Assembly (NCBI GenBank): GCA_029882395.1
Contig: JAOUKT010000010.1
Span: 1 to 64,000, forward strand
DNA from: Gammaproteobacteria bacterium
Lineage (GTDB): Bacteria; Pseudomonadota; Gammaproteobacteria; SZUA-229
DNA: 64,000 nucleotides
Reading direction: 5' to 3'
The notes below the pieces were generated by a model. The model made no database searches. It saw nothing but the letters and a program-made list of their open reading frames with translations, and was not told the origin of the DNA. A program made the position numbers and the translations under genes. Shown piece by piece: positions 1 through 8,009 of this stretch (its first letter is position 1; each line of letters opens with the position of its first letter).

Positions 1-542
1 CCAAAAGTAGAGACGGCGGCAACGCTGGGATTGTCGGTCAGGCTGGAAAGATAGAGTCCGGCGGCGACAAAGGCGGAAATTAACAAAAATATCGATAAAA
101 AGCCGGCCAGCAATTTACCCACATCTAACTCGGTACCCATAAATAATGACAGTGGCATCAGGCTAATCTGAAAAATAAACACCGTAAAAAATATCATCAT
201 TCCGAGGTATTTACCGAGCACGATCTGAGTCATGCTGACCGGCGATGACATTAATAACTGAATCGTGCCGGATCGCCTTTCTTCACTGATCAGTCGCATT
301 GTCATTAACGGTGAAACCATCAACAGAACAATGCTGGTGATATTAAACAAGGGAGCGACCACCAGATCGGTGACACCGGGCGCGCTTTTTAATGACTGTA
401 ACTGGGGCTGTAAAGCAAAAAAATTATCAATCTGGGCGAAGAAAATCCAGGCTAAAATAAACTGTACGACCGCAAGAACAGTCCAGGCGAGAGGTGACAT
501 GAACAACGATCGGCACTCGCGAAAGGCAATTGAAAATATCAT
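1..542 (-). CDS. ABC-2 type transporter permease, partial
   Basis: Membrane subunit of an ABC exporter, read from the ATG at 542 downwards; its 3' end lies outside the window, so about 180 residues are visible. The translation starts MIFSIAFRECRSLF and then shows hydrophobic segments (around residues 18-36, 68-85, 115-140 and 150-170). A cytoplasmic stretch reads ISEERRSGTIQLLMSSPVS, the conserved E-E-R-x-x-G-T-x-x-L-L-x-S-x-P pattern of ABC-2 permeases of the GldF/NosY type. Its start overlaps the stop of the ATPase gene by four bases (ATGA), which implies translational coupling and one transporter. Substrate unknown. In related loci a GldG-like protein follows, which could lie beyond the edge. 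Confidence 0.88.
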   Translation of the reverse strand, partial: MIFSIAFRECRSLFMSPLAWTVLAVVQFILAWIFFAQIDNFFALQPQLQSLKSAPGVTDLVVAPLFNITSIVLLMVSPLMTMRLISEERRSGTIQLLMSSPVSMTQIVLGKYLGMMIFFTVFIFQISLMPLSLFMGTELDVGKLLAGFLSIFLLISAFVAAGLYLSSLTDNPSVAAVSTF

Positions 543-1531
543 GCCGCTGTCTCCTTTGCCGTCAGGCCGGCATCACTCTGGTCTGAGTTATTGCTGTCGC
601 TGGTGGTCAGTTCTATGAAAATCTGTTCAAGGCTGCGCACGCCGGGAGAAAATCTAACCAGTCCCCAGTTTTGCTGTATCACGGTAGTTAGCAGGCTGTT
701 GATGGCACGTGCAGCATCGTCTTCATCCTCACAAAGTTGAATAGAAAACAGCTGCTCTGAGATTTTTTCTACGCCAAGGATGCCGGCAATATTTTCTAAT
801 AAAGAGGCATCGGCATTGTGTTTAAACTGCAGCTCAAGCTGCTGGTTGTGATGGCTTGCTTCGATACTGCTCATATCACTGTTAAAAACCAGCTGGCCCT
901 GGCGGATAATCTGCACCCGGTTACAGACGGCCTGAACTTCTGGCAAAATATGAGTTGATAAAATGATGCCGTGATGCTGGCCCAGTTCGATAATAAGCTG
1001 GCGTATTTCCTGTATTTGGATCGGGTCCAGGCCCACCGTCGGTTCATCAAGGATGATCACCGCAGGGTTATGAATAATTGCCTGAGCGATTCCAACGCGC
1101 TGCTGAAAACCTTTGGAAAGGCTGTTGATTAATTGCTGGCCAACGTCGCTGAGCCCGCAGCGCTGTTTGGCTGTGTCTAGTGCCGACAAGATTGAGTCTT
1201 TGTTTATATTGCGAAGTTGTGCACAGTAGTGAAGGTATTCATTAACGGTTAGTTCTTTGTATAGCGGCGGTTGTTCAGGCAAGTAGCCGAGCTGCTGTTT
1301 TGCCAGTGTCGGTTGCTCAACCAGGTCAAAGCCGTTAATCATAATCTGGCCGGCATCAGGCGCAAGCGTGCCGCTAATGATTTGCATGGTGGTGGATTTG
1401 CCGGCGCCATTGGGGCCCAGAAAACCCAGAATGTCACCGACATTGAGTTCTAAGTCGAGATTTTTAACGGCATGGCTGTTGCCGTAGTAGCGATCAATAC
1501 CGGTTGCTTTAATTAATGTTGTTTTAGACAT
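539..1531 (-). CDS. ABC transporter ATP-binding protein, GldA-like
   Basis: ATPase partner of the adjacent permease, 330 aa. Visible motifs: Walker A GPNGAGKST (residues 39-47), the signature LSKGFQQR, Walker B VIILDEPTVGLD and the H-loop STHIL. The roughly 90 residues after the nucleotide-binding domain form the extra C-terminal domain common in GldA/CcmA-like exporters (family knowledge). The gene is first in a minus-strand operon with the permease. It diverges from the hydantoinase gene, so promoters for both should lie between 1532 and 1649. Cargo cannot be inferred from the sequence. Confidence 0.92.
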   Translation of the reverse strand: MSKTTLIKATGIDRYYGNSHAVKNLDLELNVGDILGFLGPNGAGKSTTMQIISGTLAPDAGQIMINGFDLVEQPTLAKQQLGYLPEQPPLYKELTVNEYLHYCAQLRNINKDSILSALDTAKQRCGLSDVGQQLINSLSKGFQQRVGIAQAIIHNPAVIILDEPTVGLDPIQIQEIRQLIIELGQHHGIILSTHILPEVQAVCNRVQIIRQGQLVFNSDMSSIEASHHNQQLELQFKHNADASLLENIAGILGVEKISEQLFSIQLCEDEDDAARAINSLLTTVIQQNWGLVRFSPGVRSLEQIFIELTTSDSNNSDQSDAGLTAKETAA

Positions 1532-1649
1532 AGATGTGTATTATTCGTTGTTTGAAAATGATTTCAAGTTAATTTCTTTAAAACACCCGCCTGAGGTCTA
1601 AGCGGAGCTACAAGCGGTGTGCTGTATAAATTTTAAAGGTATTCCTTAT

Positions 1650-3620
1650 ATGTGGTTAGGTGTTGATACTGGCGGTACGTTCACAGACTTTGTATATTTT
1701 GATGGTAACAGCATACGCACTCATAAAGTTTTATCAACACCGGATGCACCGGAAAAAGCCATACTCCAGGGAATAGAGGCATTAGGGATACGCCGTGGCC
1801 AACAATTTCAGTTGATTCATGGTTCAACGGTAGCTACCAATGCGGTGTTAGAAGCGAAGGGTGTAAAAACGGTCTATATTGCCAACCAGGGTCTGAAAGA
1901 CGTTATTCTGATCGGCCGGCAGGCAAGAGCAGAGCTGTACCAGCTGCAGCCTGTCGCAAAACCTTTTTTTATTGCCGCTGAAGATTGTGTTGATGTGCCG
2001 TCTCGTGTATCTGCCCAGGGTAACACATTACAGCAGATGACGGATCAGCAGCTGGATGAATTGCTTGAAAGCATTCATCAGTTAAAACCGCAGGCAGTGG
2101 CGATTAATTTATTGTTTTCGTTTCTGGATGATGCAGAAGAAAAGCGCATCGAAAAGCGACTGTCGGCTCATTATTTTGTCAGTCGTTCCTCGGCTGTTCT
2201 GAATGAACGGCGCGAGTATGAGCGCGGCATGGCGACCTGCCTCAATGCCTACGTCGGGCCGTTGATGAAACGGTATTTAACCAGACTGGAACAGGCGCTG
2301 CCAGATGCAAATATTACAATCATGCAAAGCTGCGCGGGTACAATCTCGGTCAGTCAGGCCGCTGAGCATGCTGTCAATCTATTATTGTCAGGCCCGGCAG
2401 CTGGCTTAAAAGGCGCTGAGTTTGTTGCGGCTGAAAATAACAGCAGGGCGTTATTAAGTTTTGACATGGGCGGCACTTCAACAGATGTGGCATTGATAAA
2501 AGATCAGATCGAGCTGACCTCAGAAGGCAAGATAGCCGGCTTTCCTGTCGCGGTGCCGATGGTTGATATGCATACAATTGGTGCCGGCGGTGGATCAATT
2601 GCGCGGGTTGATGGCGGCGGCATGTTATTGGTCGGCCCGGCATCAGCAGGCGCCAGCCCGGGCCCTGCCTGTTACGGCAACGGCGGCGAACAGGCGACGG
2701 TCACAGATGCTAACGTTGTGCTTGGCAGAATTCCTCAGCAACAGGCTTTGGGCGGCTATTTATCGATTGATAAAAAAGCCGCGATCAAAGCCGTGTCATC
2801 GATTGCCAGAGCGCTGGACGTGAGTCTGGAACAGGCGGCGACAGGCATTATCCGGGTCGCCAATGAGCATATGGTGCAAGCCTTAAGGGTAATGTCGATA
2901 CAGCGCGGTGATGACCCTAAAGATTTCAACCTGGTTTCGTTTGGCGGCGCCGGTGGTTTGCATATCTGCGAACTGGCAGAGGCGCTGAATATGCATAAAG
3001 CCTTGATTCCGGTACATGGCGGTGTGTTGTCGGCGCTGGGAATGCTGGTTGCGGTGCCATCCCGTGAAATGTCTCATAGCATCAATAAAACCTTTGACGA
3101 TTGCAGCGATGAAATCATCAATACGGCAGTGCAAAACCTGGTTGCTGAAGCCCATCAGCAGATCAGCTCGGAGCTCTCAGGCGAGCCGCCGTTAATCAGT
3201 GTCAGCGTCGATGTCTGTTATAGTGGTCAGAGTTTCAGTTTGTCTGTTAAATGGAGTGGTTTAAAAGCTGTGGCGCAGGCATTTCATCAGCAGCACCAGC
3301 AGCGATATGGCCATCGCATGAAAACAAAACTCGAGCTGGTCACTCTTCGGGTTAAACTCGAAGGCAAAGCAGTCGATTTTAAATTGCCGCCGTTAAAACG
3401 CTTTGAGTCTAATGCAAGCTCTGTCGTTAGCTTGCATGGTGAAAAAGAACAGGCCAACGTTTATCACAGAGAAAAGCTGGGTGCCGGGCAGTGTATAAAA
3501 GGCCCGGCTTTAGTGCTGGAGACGGTAGCCAGTAGTTATATTAAGGGCGGCTGGCAAGCCGAGACAGACCGGCTTGGCAACTTGCTGTTAACACGACCGG
3601 CTATCACAGTGGCTCAGTGA
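1650..3620 (+). CDS. Hydantoinase/oxoprolinase family protein (HyuA-like)
   Basis: Member of the HyuA family of ATP-dependent N-methylhydantoinase/5-oxoprolinase-like enzymes, which share an actin-like fold. The N-terminus MWLGVDTGGTFTDF carries the phosphate-binding DTGGT motif, FDMGGTSTDVAL lies near residue 275, and glycine-rich stretches (GAGGGSIA, SFGGAGGLH) follow. I chose the ATG at 1650 over one at 1617 because the longer form adds 11 residues before the conserved start and an AAAGGT ribosome site sits just ahead of 1650. About 656 aa, as expected for HyuA. No HyuB partner is beside it. Its stop codon region overlaps that of the convergent gene (3614-3620). Substrate is unknown. Confidence 0.88.
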   Translation: MWLGVDTGGTFTDFVYFDGNSIRTHKVLSTPDAPEKAILQGIEALGIRRGQQFQLIHGSTVATNAVLEAKGVKTVYIANQGLKDVILIGRQARAELYQLQPVAKPFFIAAEDCVDVPSRVSAQGNTLQQMTDQQLDELLESIHQLKPQAVAINLLFSFLDDAEEKRIEKRLSAHYFVSRSSAVLNERREYERGMATCLNAYVGPLMKRYLTRLEQALPDANITIMQSCAGTISVSQAAEHAVNLLLSGPAAGLKGAEFVAAENNSRALLSFDMGGTSTDVALIKDQIELTSEGKIAGFPVAVPMVDMHTIGAGGGSIARVDGGGMLLVGPASAGASPGPACYGNGGEQATVTDANVVLGRIPQQQALGGYLSIDKKAAIKAVSSIARALDVSLEQAATGIIRVANEHMVQALRVMSIQRGDDPKDFNLVSFGGAGGLHICELAEALNMHKALIPVHGGVLSALGMLVAVPSREMSHSINKTFDDCSDEIINTAVQNLVAEAHQQISSELSGEPPLISVSVDVCYSGQSFSLSVKWSGLKAVAQAFHQQHQQRYGHRMKTKLELVTLRVKLEGKAVDFKLPPLKRFESNASSVVSLHGEKEQANVYHREKLGAGQCIKGPALVLETVASSYIKGGWQAETDRLGNLLLTRPAITVAQ

Positions 3621-4246
3621 GGCGGCAGGTGTAACGCAGCAGAACGGGGTAGCTGTTGAAAACACTGGCGGTAGATATTGTCTTTGCCTATGCCCTGCTT
3701 AAAATTATCCGGTATTTCATAGTCATCGTGTTCAAACAGTTTTTTGTTGTCATGCAGCGACCGACAAACTTCATAAATCAGGTTGTCAGATGCATCATAC
3801 TGGCGAAAACTGTGAACCGAGCGGCTGTAATGGTGCAGGTTGATGAAGGTCTGGTAGGGCGCGTTGCGAAAATTGGGTAAATAACTGGCAGAATATTCGC
3901 GAATAAGTTTGTTTTCATTGTCATGAATATAAACTTCGATGCTGTGAATTTTATCAGGCTGCCGGCTTTCCCATTCAATTTTACTGAGCAAAGTATTGCT
4001 GGTTTTATCAACGAACTTAACTTCCTGAAAAAAGTCAGGCAGCTTGTGATAGCTGCCACTGCGGCGGAGTGTTTTTATCTGTCTCTGGTCTTTTTGTTTT
4101 AAATGCAGCTGATAAATGTTGTCAACAAACTGATTCCACTGGTTGACGGTGTTTTTATTTGTCTGAAGAGAATTGTTATTTGATGCAGATAAATTAAAAC
4201 TGAACAGTATCTGAGAAATAAAAAAAAATAAACTTAAAAACTTCAT
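3614..4246 (-). CDS. Secreted protein of unknown function (paralogue of 21394-22038)
   Basis: A 210-aa protein with a clear signal peptide (MKFLSLFFFISQILFSFNLSA). The mature part contains QWNQFVDNIYQLH, GSYHKLPDFFQEVKF, IHSIEVYIHDN and RNAPYQTFINLHHY, ending in an IYEVCR segment. These blocks recur in the same order in the protein at 21394-22038, so the two are paralogues of one periplasmic or secreted family; I know no function for it. The ribosome site AGGAGCAGG precedes the ATG at 4246. The gene follows the TPR protein by 14 bases, so the two are probably co-transcribed. Confidence 0.8.
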   Translation of the reverse strand: MKFLSLFFFISQILFSFNLSASNNNSLQTNKNTVNQWNQFVDNIYQLHLKQKDQRQIKTLRRSGSYHKLPDFFQEVKFVDKTSNTLLSKIEWESRQPDKIHSIEVYIHDNENKLIREYSASYLPNFRNAPYQTFINLHHYSRSVHSFRQYDASDNLIYEVCRSLHDNKKLFEHDDYEIPDNFKQGIGKDNIYRQCFQQLPRSAALHLPPH

Positions 4247-4260
4247 TATCCTGCTCCTGG

Positions 4261-5043
4261 TTATTGAATGGCCATTGATTCTGACCAGTTGCCGTCAGGC
4301 AAAAAGTCAGCATGTTCTCTTAACGCTTCTGCCTGTTGTAACTGGCCAAGAGACTTGAGTATTTCACTTTTTAAAATAACCGTGTCTTTTGAATCGGCAG
4401 ATAAAGCCAGCGCTTTGTTGACAAACTCGAGCGCTGCCTGGTTGTTGTCATAGATATAATAGGTGAGGGCAAGATTGTGATAGGCTTTTTGATAACTGGG
4501 TTCGTATTCAATGGTTTTTAGAAAATGACTGATGGCCTGTTTTTGTTTGCCTTGTTGCGCCAGAATGACACCGAGGTCATCATGGGCTTCTGCATTCTTT
4601 GGGTTCAGTGAAATGGCGAATCTGAAATCCTTTTCTGCCCGCTGATTGTCACCCAGCCATAAGTAGCGTACGCCACGTTTGGTATAGGCGACAGAATCAT
4701 CTGGCTTGTGTTTAATAAAAACAGACATATCATCAATGCCTTGCTGCACTTTGCCGAGACGACCCAGTGCCATGCCACGACCAAAATAGGCCTGAAAGTT
4801 TGCCGGCTGCAGTTCAATAACCTGAGTGTAGTCAGCAACTGATGCCTGATGCTGGTTGCTTTGAAATAATAAGTGTGCTCTTTTCATCAGCAGCTCTGCG
4901 TTATGCGGCTGGCTCTTAAGCTGCTGGTCTAATGAGGCAATGGCCTCTTCTGCAGACACGGTTTGAGCGATGAGCGGGCAGCAGAAAAAAAGAGTGAGAA
5001 AATAAAAAAATGCTCTGGCATTGATGCATGTCTTAACGGTCAT
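4261..5043 (-). CDS. TPR-repeat periplasmic protein
   Basis: Secreted tetratricopeptide-repeat protein of about 260 aa. After a hydrophobic N-terminal segment (FFYFLTLFFCCPLIAQ) there are roughly six TPR units with the usual spacing, for example PANFQAYFGRGMALGRLG, SVAYTKRGVRYLWLGD and AEAHDDLGVILAQQGK. I prefer the ATG at 5043 to the one at 5058 because GGAG lies nine bases ahead of it. TPR domains are protein-protein scaffolds; the likely partner is the small secreted protein encoded 14 bases downstream, but this is inference from position only. Confidence 0.82.
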   Translation of the reverse strand: MTVKTCINARAFFYFLTLFFCCPLIAQTVSAEEAIASLDQQLKSQPHNAELLMKRAHLLFQSNQHQASVADYTQVIELQPANFQAYFGRGMALGRLGKVQQGIDDMSVFIKHKPDDSVAYTKRGVRYLWLGDNQRAEKDFRFAISLNPKNAEAHDDLGVILAQQGKQKQAISHFLKTIEYEPSYQKAYHNLALTYYIYDNNQAALEFVNKALALSADSKDTVILKSEILKSLGQLQQAEALREHADFLPDGNWSESMAIQ

Positions 5044-5202
5044 TAGCAGTAACTCCATGTAGGCTTCATGGTGGCGGCTAGTGCGCTACGGGTAAACCCG
5101 GTTATCACCATGAAAATTAACGTTAACTGTCTATGTATGACGCTTTAAAGCTAAAAATATTCCAAAATATTTTAAATGAAACGGAAGGAACTAAAATCTG
5201 AG

Positions 5203-6405
5203 TCAGATTGTTTTCATGATCAGCGCTGTCCATTTGACCGCTTCAAGGTGGCAGCGGGAGATTTCATCCTTGCTTAAATTCAGAAACTTCACGTTTTGCC
5301 AGTCGGATATTTCATAAGCCAGCGTACAGTCAAGAGCGTATCCCATGATGCCCTTTTTTTGAGTGATGGCAAGTCGCAAATCATCACTGATGGGCAGCGG
5401 CTTTAATAGGCTGATAAGTGATGCGCCCATCAGAATGTCGAGTGCTGAAAACAAACCGGTGGTAAAATAATTTTCAACCGGCTGTAGCCTGGATTCTTTT
5501 GCCAGCAGTTCGCACATCTTGGCTCTGATCATTGCAATGTGAAGTTTTTCGGCGGGCTGGTCATTGAGCTGGCTTAAGGCGCTCATTGACGCCCAGCTCG
5601 AAAGCTTTTGCCGGCCCATTAATAATAAAGCCTGTTTGATAGAATCAATCGTCGTGTCAAAACTAAAAAAAGCAGAGTTCATTAGTTTTAAAATTTTATA
5701 ACTGATGGTTGCGTCCGCGCTAATGGCTTCATTGATTTTATCAATATCAGACTCGTGATTTTGTAATAAGGCCAGTATGTTCATAATCGCTATTTTGCTT
5801 TGCGGCAGTGAGGGACTTTTGATAATGCGTGGCCGGCTCAGAAAGTACCCCTGGAAGTAGTCAAAGTCGAGAGCCATGCAGAAGTCATAGTCGTCGAGCG
5901 TTTGCACCTTGTCGGCTAACAGTTTTTTATTAAAAGGCCTGAGAAGTGTGACGTGCTCTTCTACTTCTGCTTTTGTCAGTGCGGCGATATTGATTTTGAT
6001 TATAGAGGCAATTTCGATCAAGGCCTTGTGAGCCGGGTTGTATATATAATCATCAAGCGCAAAAACAAAACCCTGCTGATGTAAGCGGCTAACCGCGTCT
6101 ATCAGTTGCTCGGTGACCGGTGTGTTTTCAGGGATTTCAAGAATAATCTGTTTGCTGGGGATGAGCAGCCTGTCTTCTTGTAACAAAAAGGATTTTGTCA
6201 GGTTGATACAGGCATTGCTAGTACCAACGATATTTTCGAGCCCTATCTCTATAAACGTATTAATAATAGTTTGCGAGGTCGCATCATCAGCTGAAACGAC
6301 AGTGTTTGAGTTAGCGGCGTCACTGGAATGAAACAGTAGTTCATAGGCGTAGACACCCAGCTGGCGATTATAGATAGGCTGTCGCCCGACAAAAACTTCA
6401 GACAC
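5203..6405 (-). CDS. EAL-HDOD domain signalling protein
   Basis: 400-aa cytoplasmic protein with an N-terminal EAL-like domain (about 1-200) and a C-terminal HDOD domain (about 205-395), the YuxH-type architecture. The opening VFVGRQPIYNRQLGVYAYELLF is typical. Of the catalytic EAL set, E-L-L, N in INLT, E in LEIPE, D in ALDDY, K in IIKIN and Q in FQGY are present, but the loop usually read AEGVE is ADKVQ here. Cyclic-di-GMP hydrolysis is therefore doubtful and binding more likely. HDOD domains act in signal relay. No operon partners: the neighbours are a TPR gene and ribosomal protein genes. Confidence 0.88.
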   Translation of the reverse strand: MSEVFVGRQPIYNRQLGVYAYELLFHSSDAANSNTVVSADDATSQTIINTFIEIGLENIVGTSNACINLTKSFLLQEDRLLIPSKQIILEIPENTPVTEQLIDAVSRLHQQGFVFALDDYIYNPAHKALIEIASIIKINIAALTKAEVEEHVTLLRPFNKKLLADKVQTLDDYDFCMALDFDYFQGYFLSRPRIIKSPSLPQSKIAIMNILALLQNHESDIDKINEAISADATISYKILKLMNSAFFSFDTTIDSIKQALLLMGRQKLSSWASMSALSQLNDQPAEKLHIAMIRAKMCELLAKESRLQPVENYFTTGLFSALDILMGASLISLLKPLPISDDLRLAITQKKGIMGYALDCTLAYEISDWQNVKFLNLSKDEISRCHLEAVKWTALIMKTI

Positions 6406-6473
6406 TTAAATATGCCTCAAAAAAATTTATGAGAATGGAGTTTAGAGTATTTTAAGGCAATAGTCATAGGCAT

Positions 6474-6500
6474 AAAAAAACCTGCAAAGCAGGCTTTTTT
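6474..6500 (-). terminator. Rho-independent terminator after rpmG
   Basis: On the minus strand a GCCTGC-TTT-GCAGGT hairpin is followed by a run of seven T. A-rich sequence on the other side makes it able to work in both directions. It lies about 30 bases after the rpmG stop and closes the rpmB-rpmG operon. Confidence 0.85.
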
Positions 6501-6527
6501 ATTAAAAGAGTGACGGCTTAAGAAAGC

Positions 6528-6683
6528 TTATTTGATTTTAGCTTCTTTATACATTACGTATTGACGAACGCGCGGGTCAAACTTTTTGATTTCCATCTTT
6601 TCAGGCATGGTTTTTTTGTTCTTGGTCGTTGTGTAGAAATGACCAGTACCGGCTGAAGAGACCAGTTTGATTTTATCTCTCAT
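6528..6683 (-). CDS. rpmG: 50S ribosomal protein L33
   Basis: A 51-aa ORF reading [20 protein letters not shown], continuing through [18 protein letters not shown] to end in YKEAKIK. This is the bacterial L33 family in its form without zinc-binding cysteines. L33 is a small protein of the large ribosomal subunit near the E site. The ORF starts at ATG 6683, ten bases after the rpmB stop, preserving the conserved rpmB-rpmG order of proteobacteria. Confidence 0.95.
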   Translation of the reverse strand: MRDKIKLVSSAGTGHFYTTTKNKKTMPEKMEIKKFDPRVRQYVMYKEAKIK

Positions 6684-6692
6684 AATGGTTCC

Positions 6693-6929
6693 TTAAACTT
6701 TTTCACCGCGTTGGCGCAGGTCTTTTAAGACTACGTCAATGCCTTTTTTATCGATAATGCGCATACCATTAGCTGATATTTTTAAACGCACAAAACGGTT
6801 CTCGCTCTCAACCCAAAAACGATGAGAGTGGATATTAGGCAAGAAACGACGTCGTGTCCTGTTTTTTGCATGCGATACATTGTTACCTGACATCGGTTTT
6901 TTACCGGTCACTTGGCATACTTTAGCCAT
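6693..6929 (-). CDS. rpmB: 50S ribosomal protein L28
   Basis: 78-aa L28: [21 protein letters not shown], followed by [16 protein letters not shown], the family signature. It is the first gene of the rpmB-rpmG operon. A TTTGGAGA ribosome site lies ahead of the ATG. The length matches the gammaproteobacterial protein. A good sigma-70 promoter sits 45-73 bases upstream. Confidence 0.97.
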   Translation of the reverse strand: MAKVCQVTGKKPMSGNNVSHAKNRTRRRFLPNIHSHRFWVESENRFVRLKISANGMRIIDKKGIDVVLKDLRQRGEKV

Positions 6930-6973
6930 TTGGATTCTCCAAAGGTCAGAATCTGGTTCACGAAAGAGGCGGA

Positions 6974-7002
6974 ATAATACCGGAAACAGTGCCTTGCCGC
7001 AA
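6974..7002 (-). promoter_or_regulatory. Sigma-70 promoter of rpmB-rpmG
   Basis: On the minus strand, -35 TTGCGG (6997-7002), a 17-base spacer and -10 TATTAT (6974-6979). Transcription would start near 6966, giving a leader of about 36 bases before the rpmB ATG. Two good hexamers at ideal spacing in the only logical place support it. Confidence 0.72.
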
Positions 7003-7041
7003 GCCGATTACAGATAATAATGGGAGAAAAACTTTCATTTA

Positions 7042-7080
7042 GACCAATATCTGGTCAATATCCGCCTGAATGGTTATAGT
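7042..7080 (+). promoter_or_regulatory. Candidate folB promoter with overlapping inverted repeat
   Basis: A -10 like TATAGT (7075-7080) has a weak -35 TGGTCA (7052-7057) at a 17-base distance. The -35 overlaps a perfect inverted repeat GACCA-atatc-TGGTC, which could be an operator. The repeat lies in the divergent rpmB/folB region. The -35 match is poor, so this is tentative. Confidence 0.4.
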
Positions 7081-7134
7081 GCGGCACTGTATATCGGTTC
7101 AATTAAATTAAAACGGCACTTAAGAAAAGGCACT

Positions 7135-7491
7135 ATGGATATCATATTTATACGCGGGTTAGAGATAGAAACAGTTATTGGTATCTATGACTGGGAGCGT
7201 GAAATCAAACAAACCATCAGTATTGATCTGGAAATGGGGACTGATATTGCAAAATCAGCCGGTTCTGATCAGATAGATGACACGCTCAATTATAAAGAAG
7301 TCGGTAAGCGCATTATCTCTTTTGTCGAGCAAAGCAGCTTTGAGCTGGTGGAAAAGCTGGCAGAAGAAGTCGCCCGTATCGTCAGAGATGAATTTGATGT
7401 GCCCTGGTTGCGCCTTACCCTGAACAAGCCCGGTGCGCTGAGAGGCTCAAAATCAGTTGGCGTGGTGATAGAAAGAGGCGATAAGTTCTAA
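7135..7491 (+). CDS. folB: Dihydroneopterin aldolase
   Basis: 118 aa, the full length of FolB. It converts 7,8-dihydroneopterin to 6-hydroxymethyl-7,8-dihydropterin and glycolaldehyde in folate synthesis, as a cytosolic oligomer. Visible: IRGLEIETVIGIYDWERE with the conserved glutamate (E22 region of the family), and LTLNKPGALRGSKSVGVVIER with the catalytic lysine. The gene is two bases upstream of folK, which uses its product, so they form an operon. In many gammaproteobacteria plsY lies divergent to folB; here rpmB occupies that place. Confidence 0.95.
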   Translation: MDIIFIRGLEIETVIGIYDWEREIKQTISIDLEMGTDIAKSAGSDQIDDTLNYKEVGKRIISFVEQSSFELVEKLAEEVARIVRDEFDVPWLRLTLNKPGALRGSKSVGVVIERGDKF

Positions 7492-7492
7492 C

Positions 7493-7984
7493 GTGAGCAA
7501 AGTCTATATCAGCGTCGGCAGTAACATTGATAAAGAAACCAGTATCCGCAAAGGCATTAATGATATGCGCCAGGCCTTTGGCGAGCTGCAGTTGTCTTCG
7601 GTGTATCAAAGTCAGGCGGTCGGTTTTGAAGGCGATGATTTTTACAATCTGGTGGTCTCGTTTGAGTCCAGTGAGCCGGTATTAAGCATTTCTCGACAGT
7701 TGCATGCAATAGAAGATAAAAATGGCCGTGATCGCAGTGGCCCCCGTTTTTCATCGAGAACACTGGACCTTGACCTGCTGCTTTATGATGATTTGATAAC
7801 TGAAGAAAATGGCCTTGAAATCCCCAGAGGCGAAATTTTAGACAATGCCTTTGTGCTCTGGCCACTGGCTGAGATAGCCCCACAGCGGCGCCACCCGATA
7901 ACCGCTAAAACGTATGCTGAACACTGGCAAGCCTTTGATAAAACGAAAGAAAAACTATATCCCGTCGAATTCGATTGGGCATAA
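7493..7984 (+). CDS. folK: 2-amino-4-hydroxy-6-hydroxymethyldihydropteridine pyrophosphokinase
   Basis: 163-aa HPPK. It transfers pyrophosphate from ATP to 6-hydroxymethyl-dihydropterin, the step after FolB. The start is GTG at 7493, one base beyond the folB stop. VYISVGSNI at the N-terminus and the PROSITE-type signature DRSGPRFSSRTLDLDLLLYD (residues about 80-100) with the two Mg-binding aspartates identify it. Its 3' end faces the MBL-fold gene with a 25-base gap and no visible terminator. Confidence 0.95.
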   Translation: MSKVYISVGSNIDKETSIRKGINDMRQAFGELQLSSVYQSQAVGFEGDDFYNLVVSFESSEPVLSISRQLHAIEDKNGRDRSGPRFSSRTLDLDLLLYDDLITEENGLEIPRGEILDNAFVLWPLAEIAPQRRHPITAKTYAEHWQAFDKTKEKLYPVEFDWA

Positions 7985-8009
7985 AGGCGGCTGCGGCTTA
8001 ACGCCACGC

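Noticed and set aside
265-618. Plus-strand ORF of 117 codons
   Set aside because: It lies antisense over the permease and ATPase genes, has no ribosome site and no recognisable domain.
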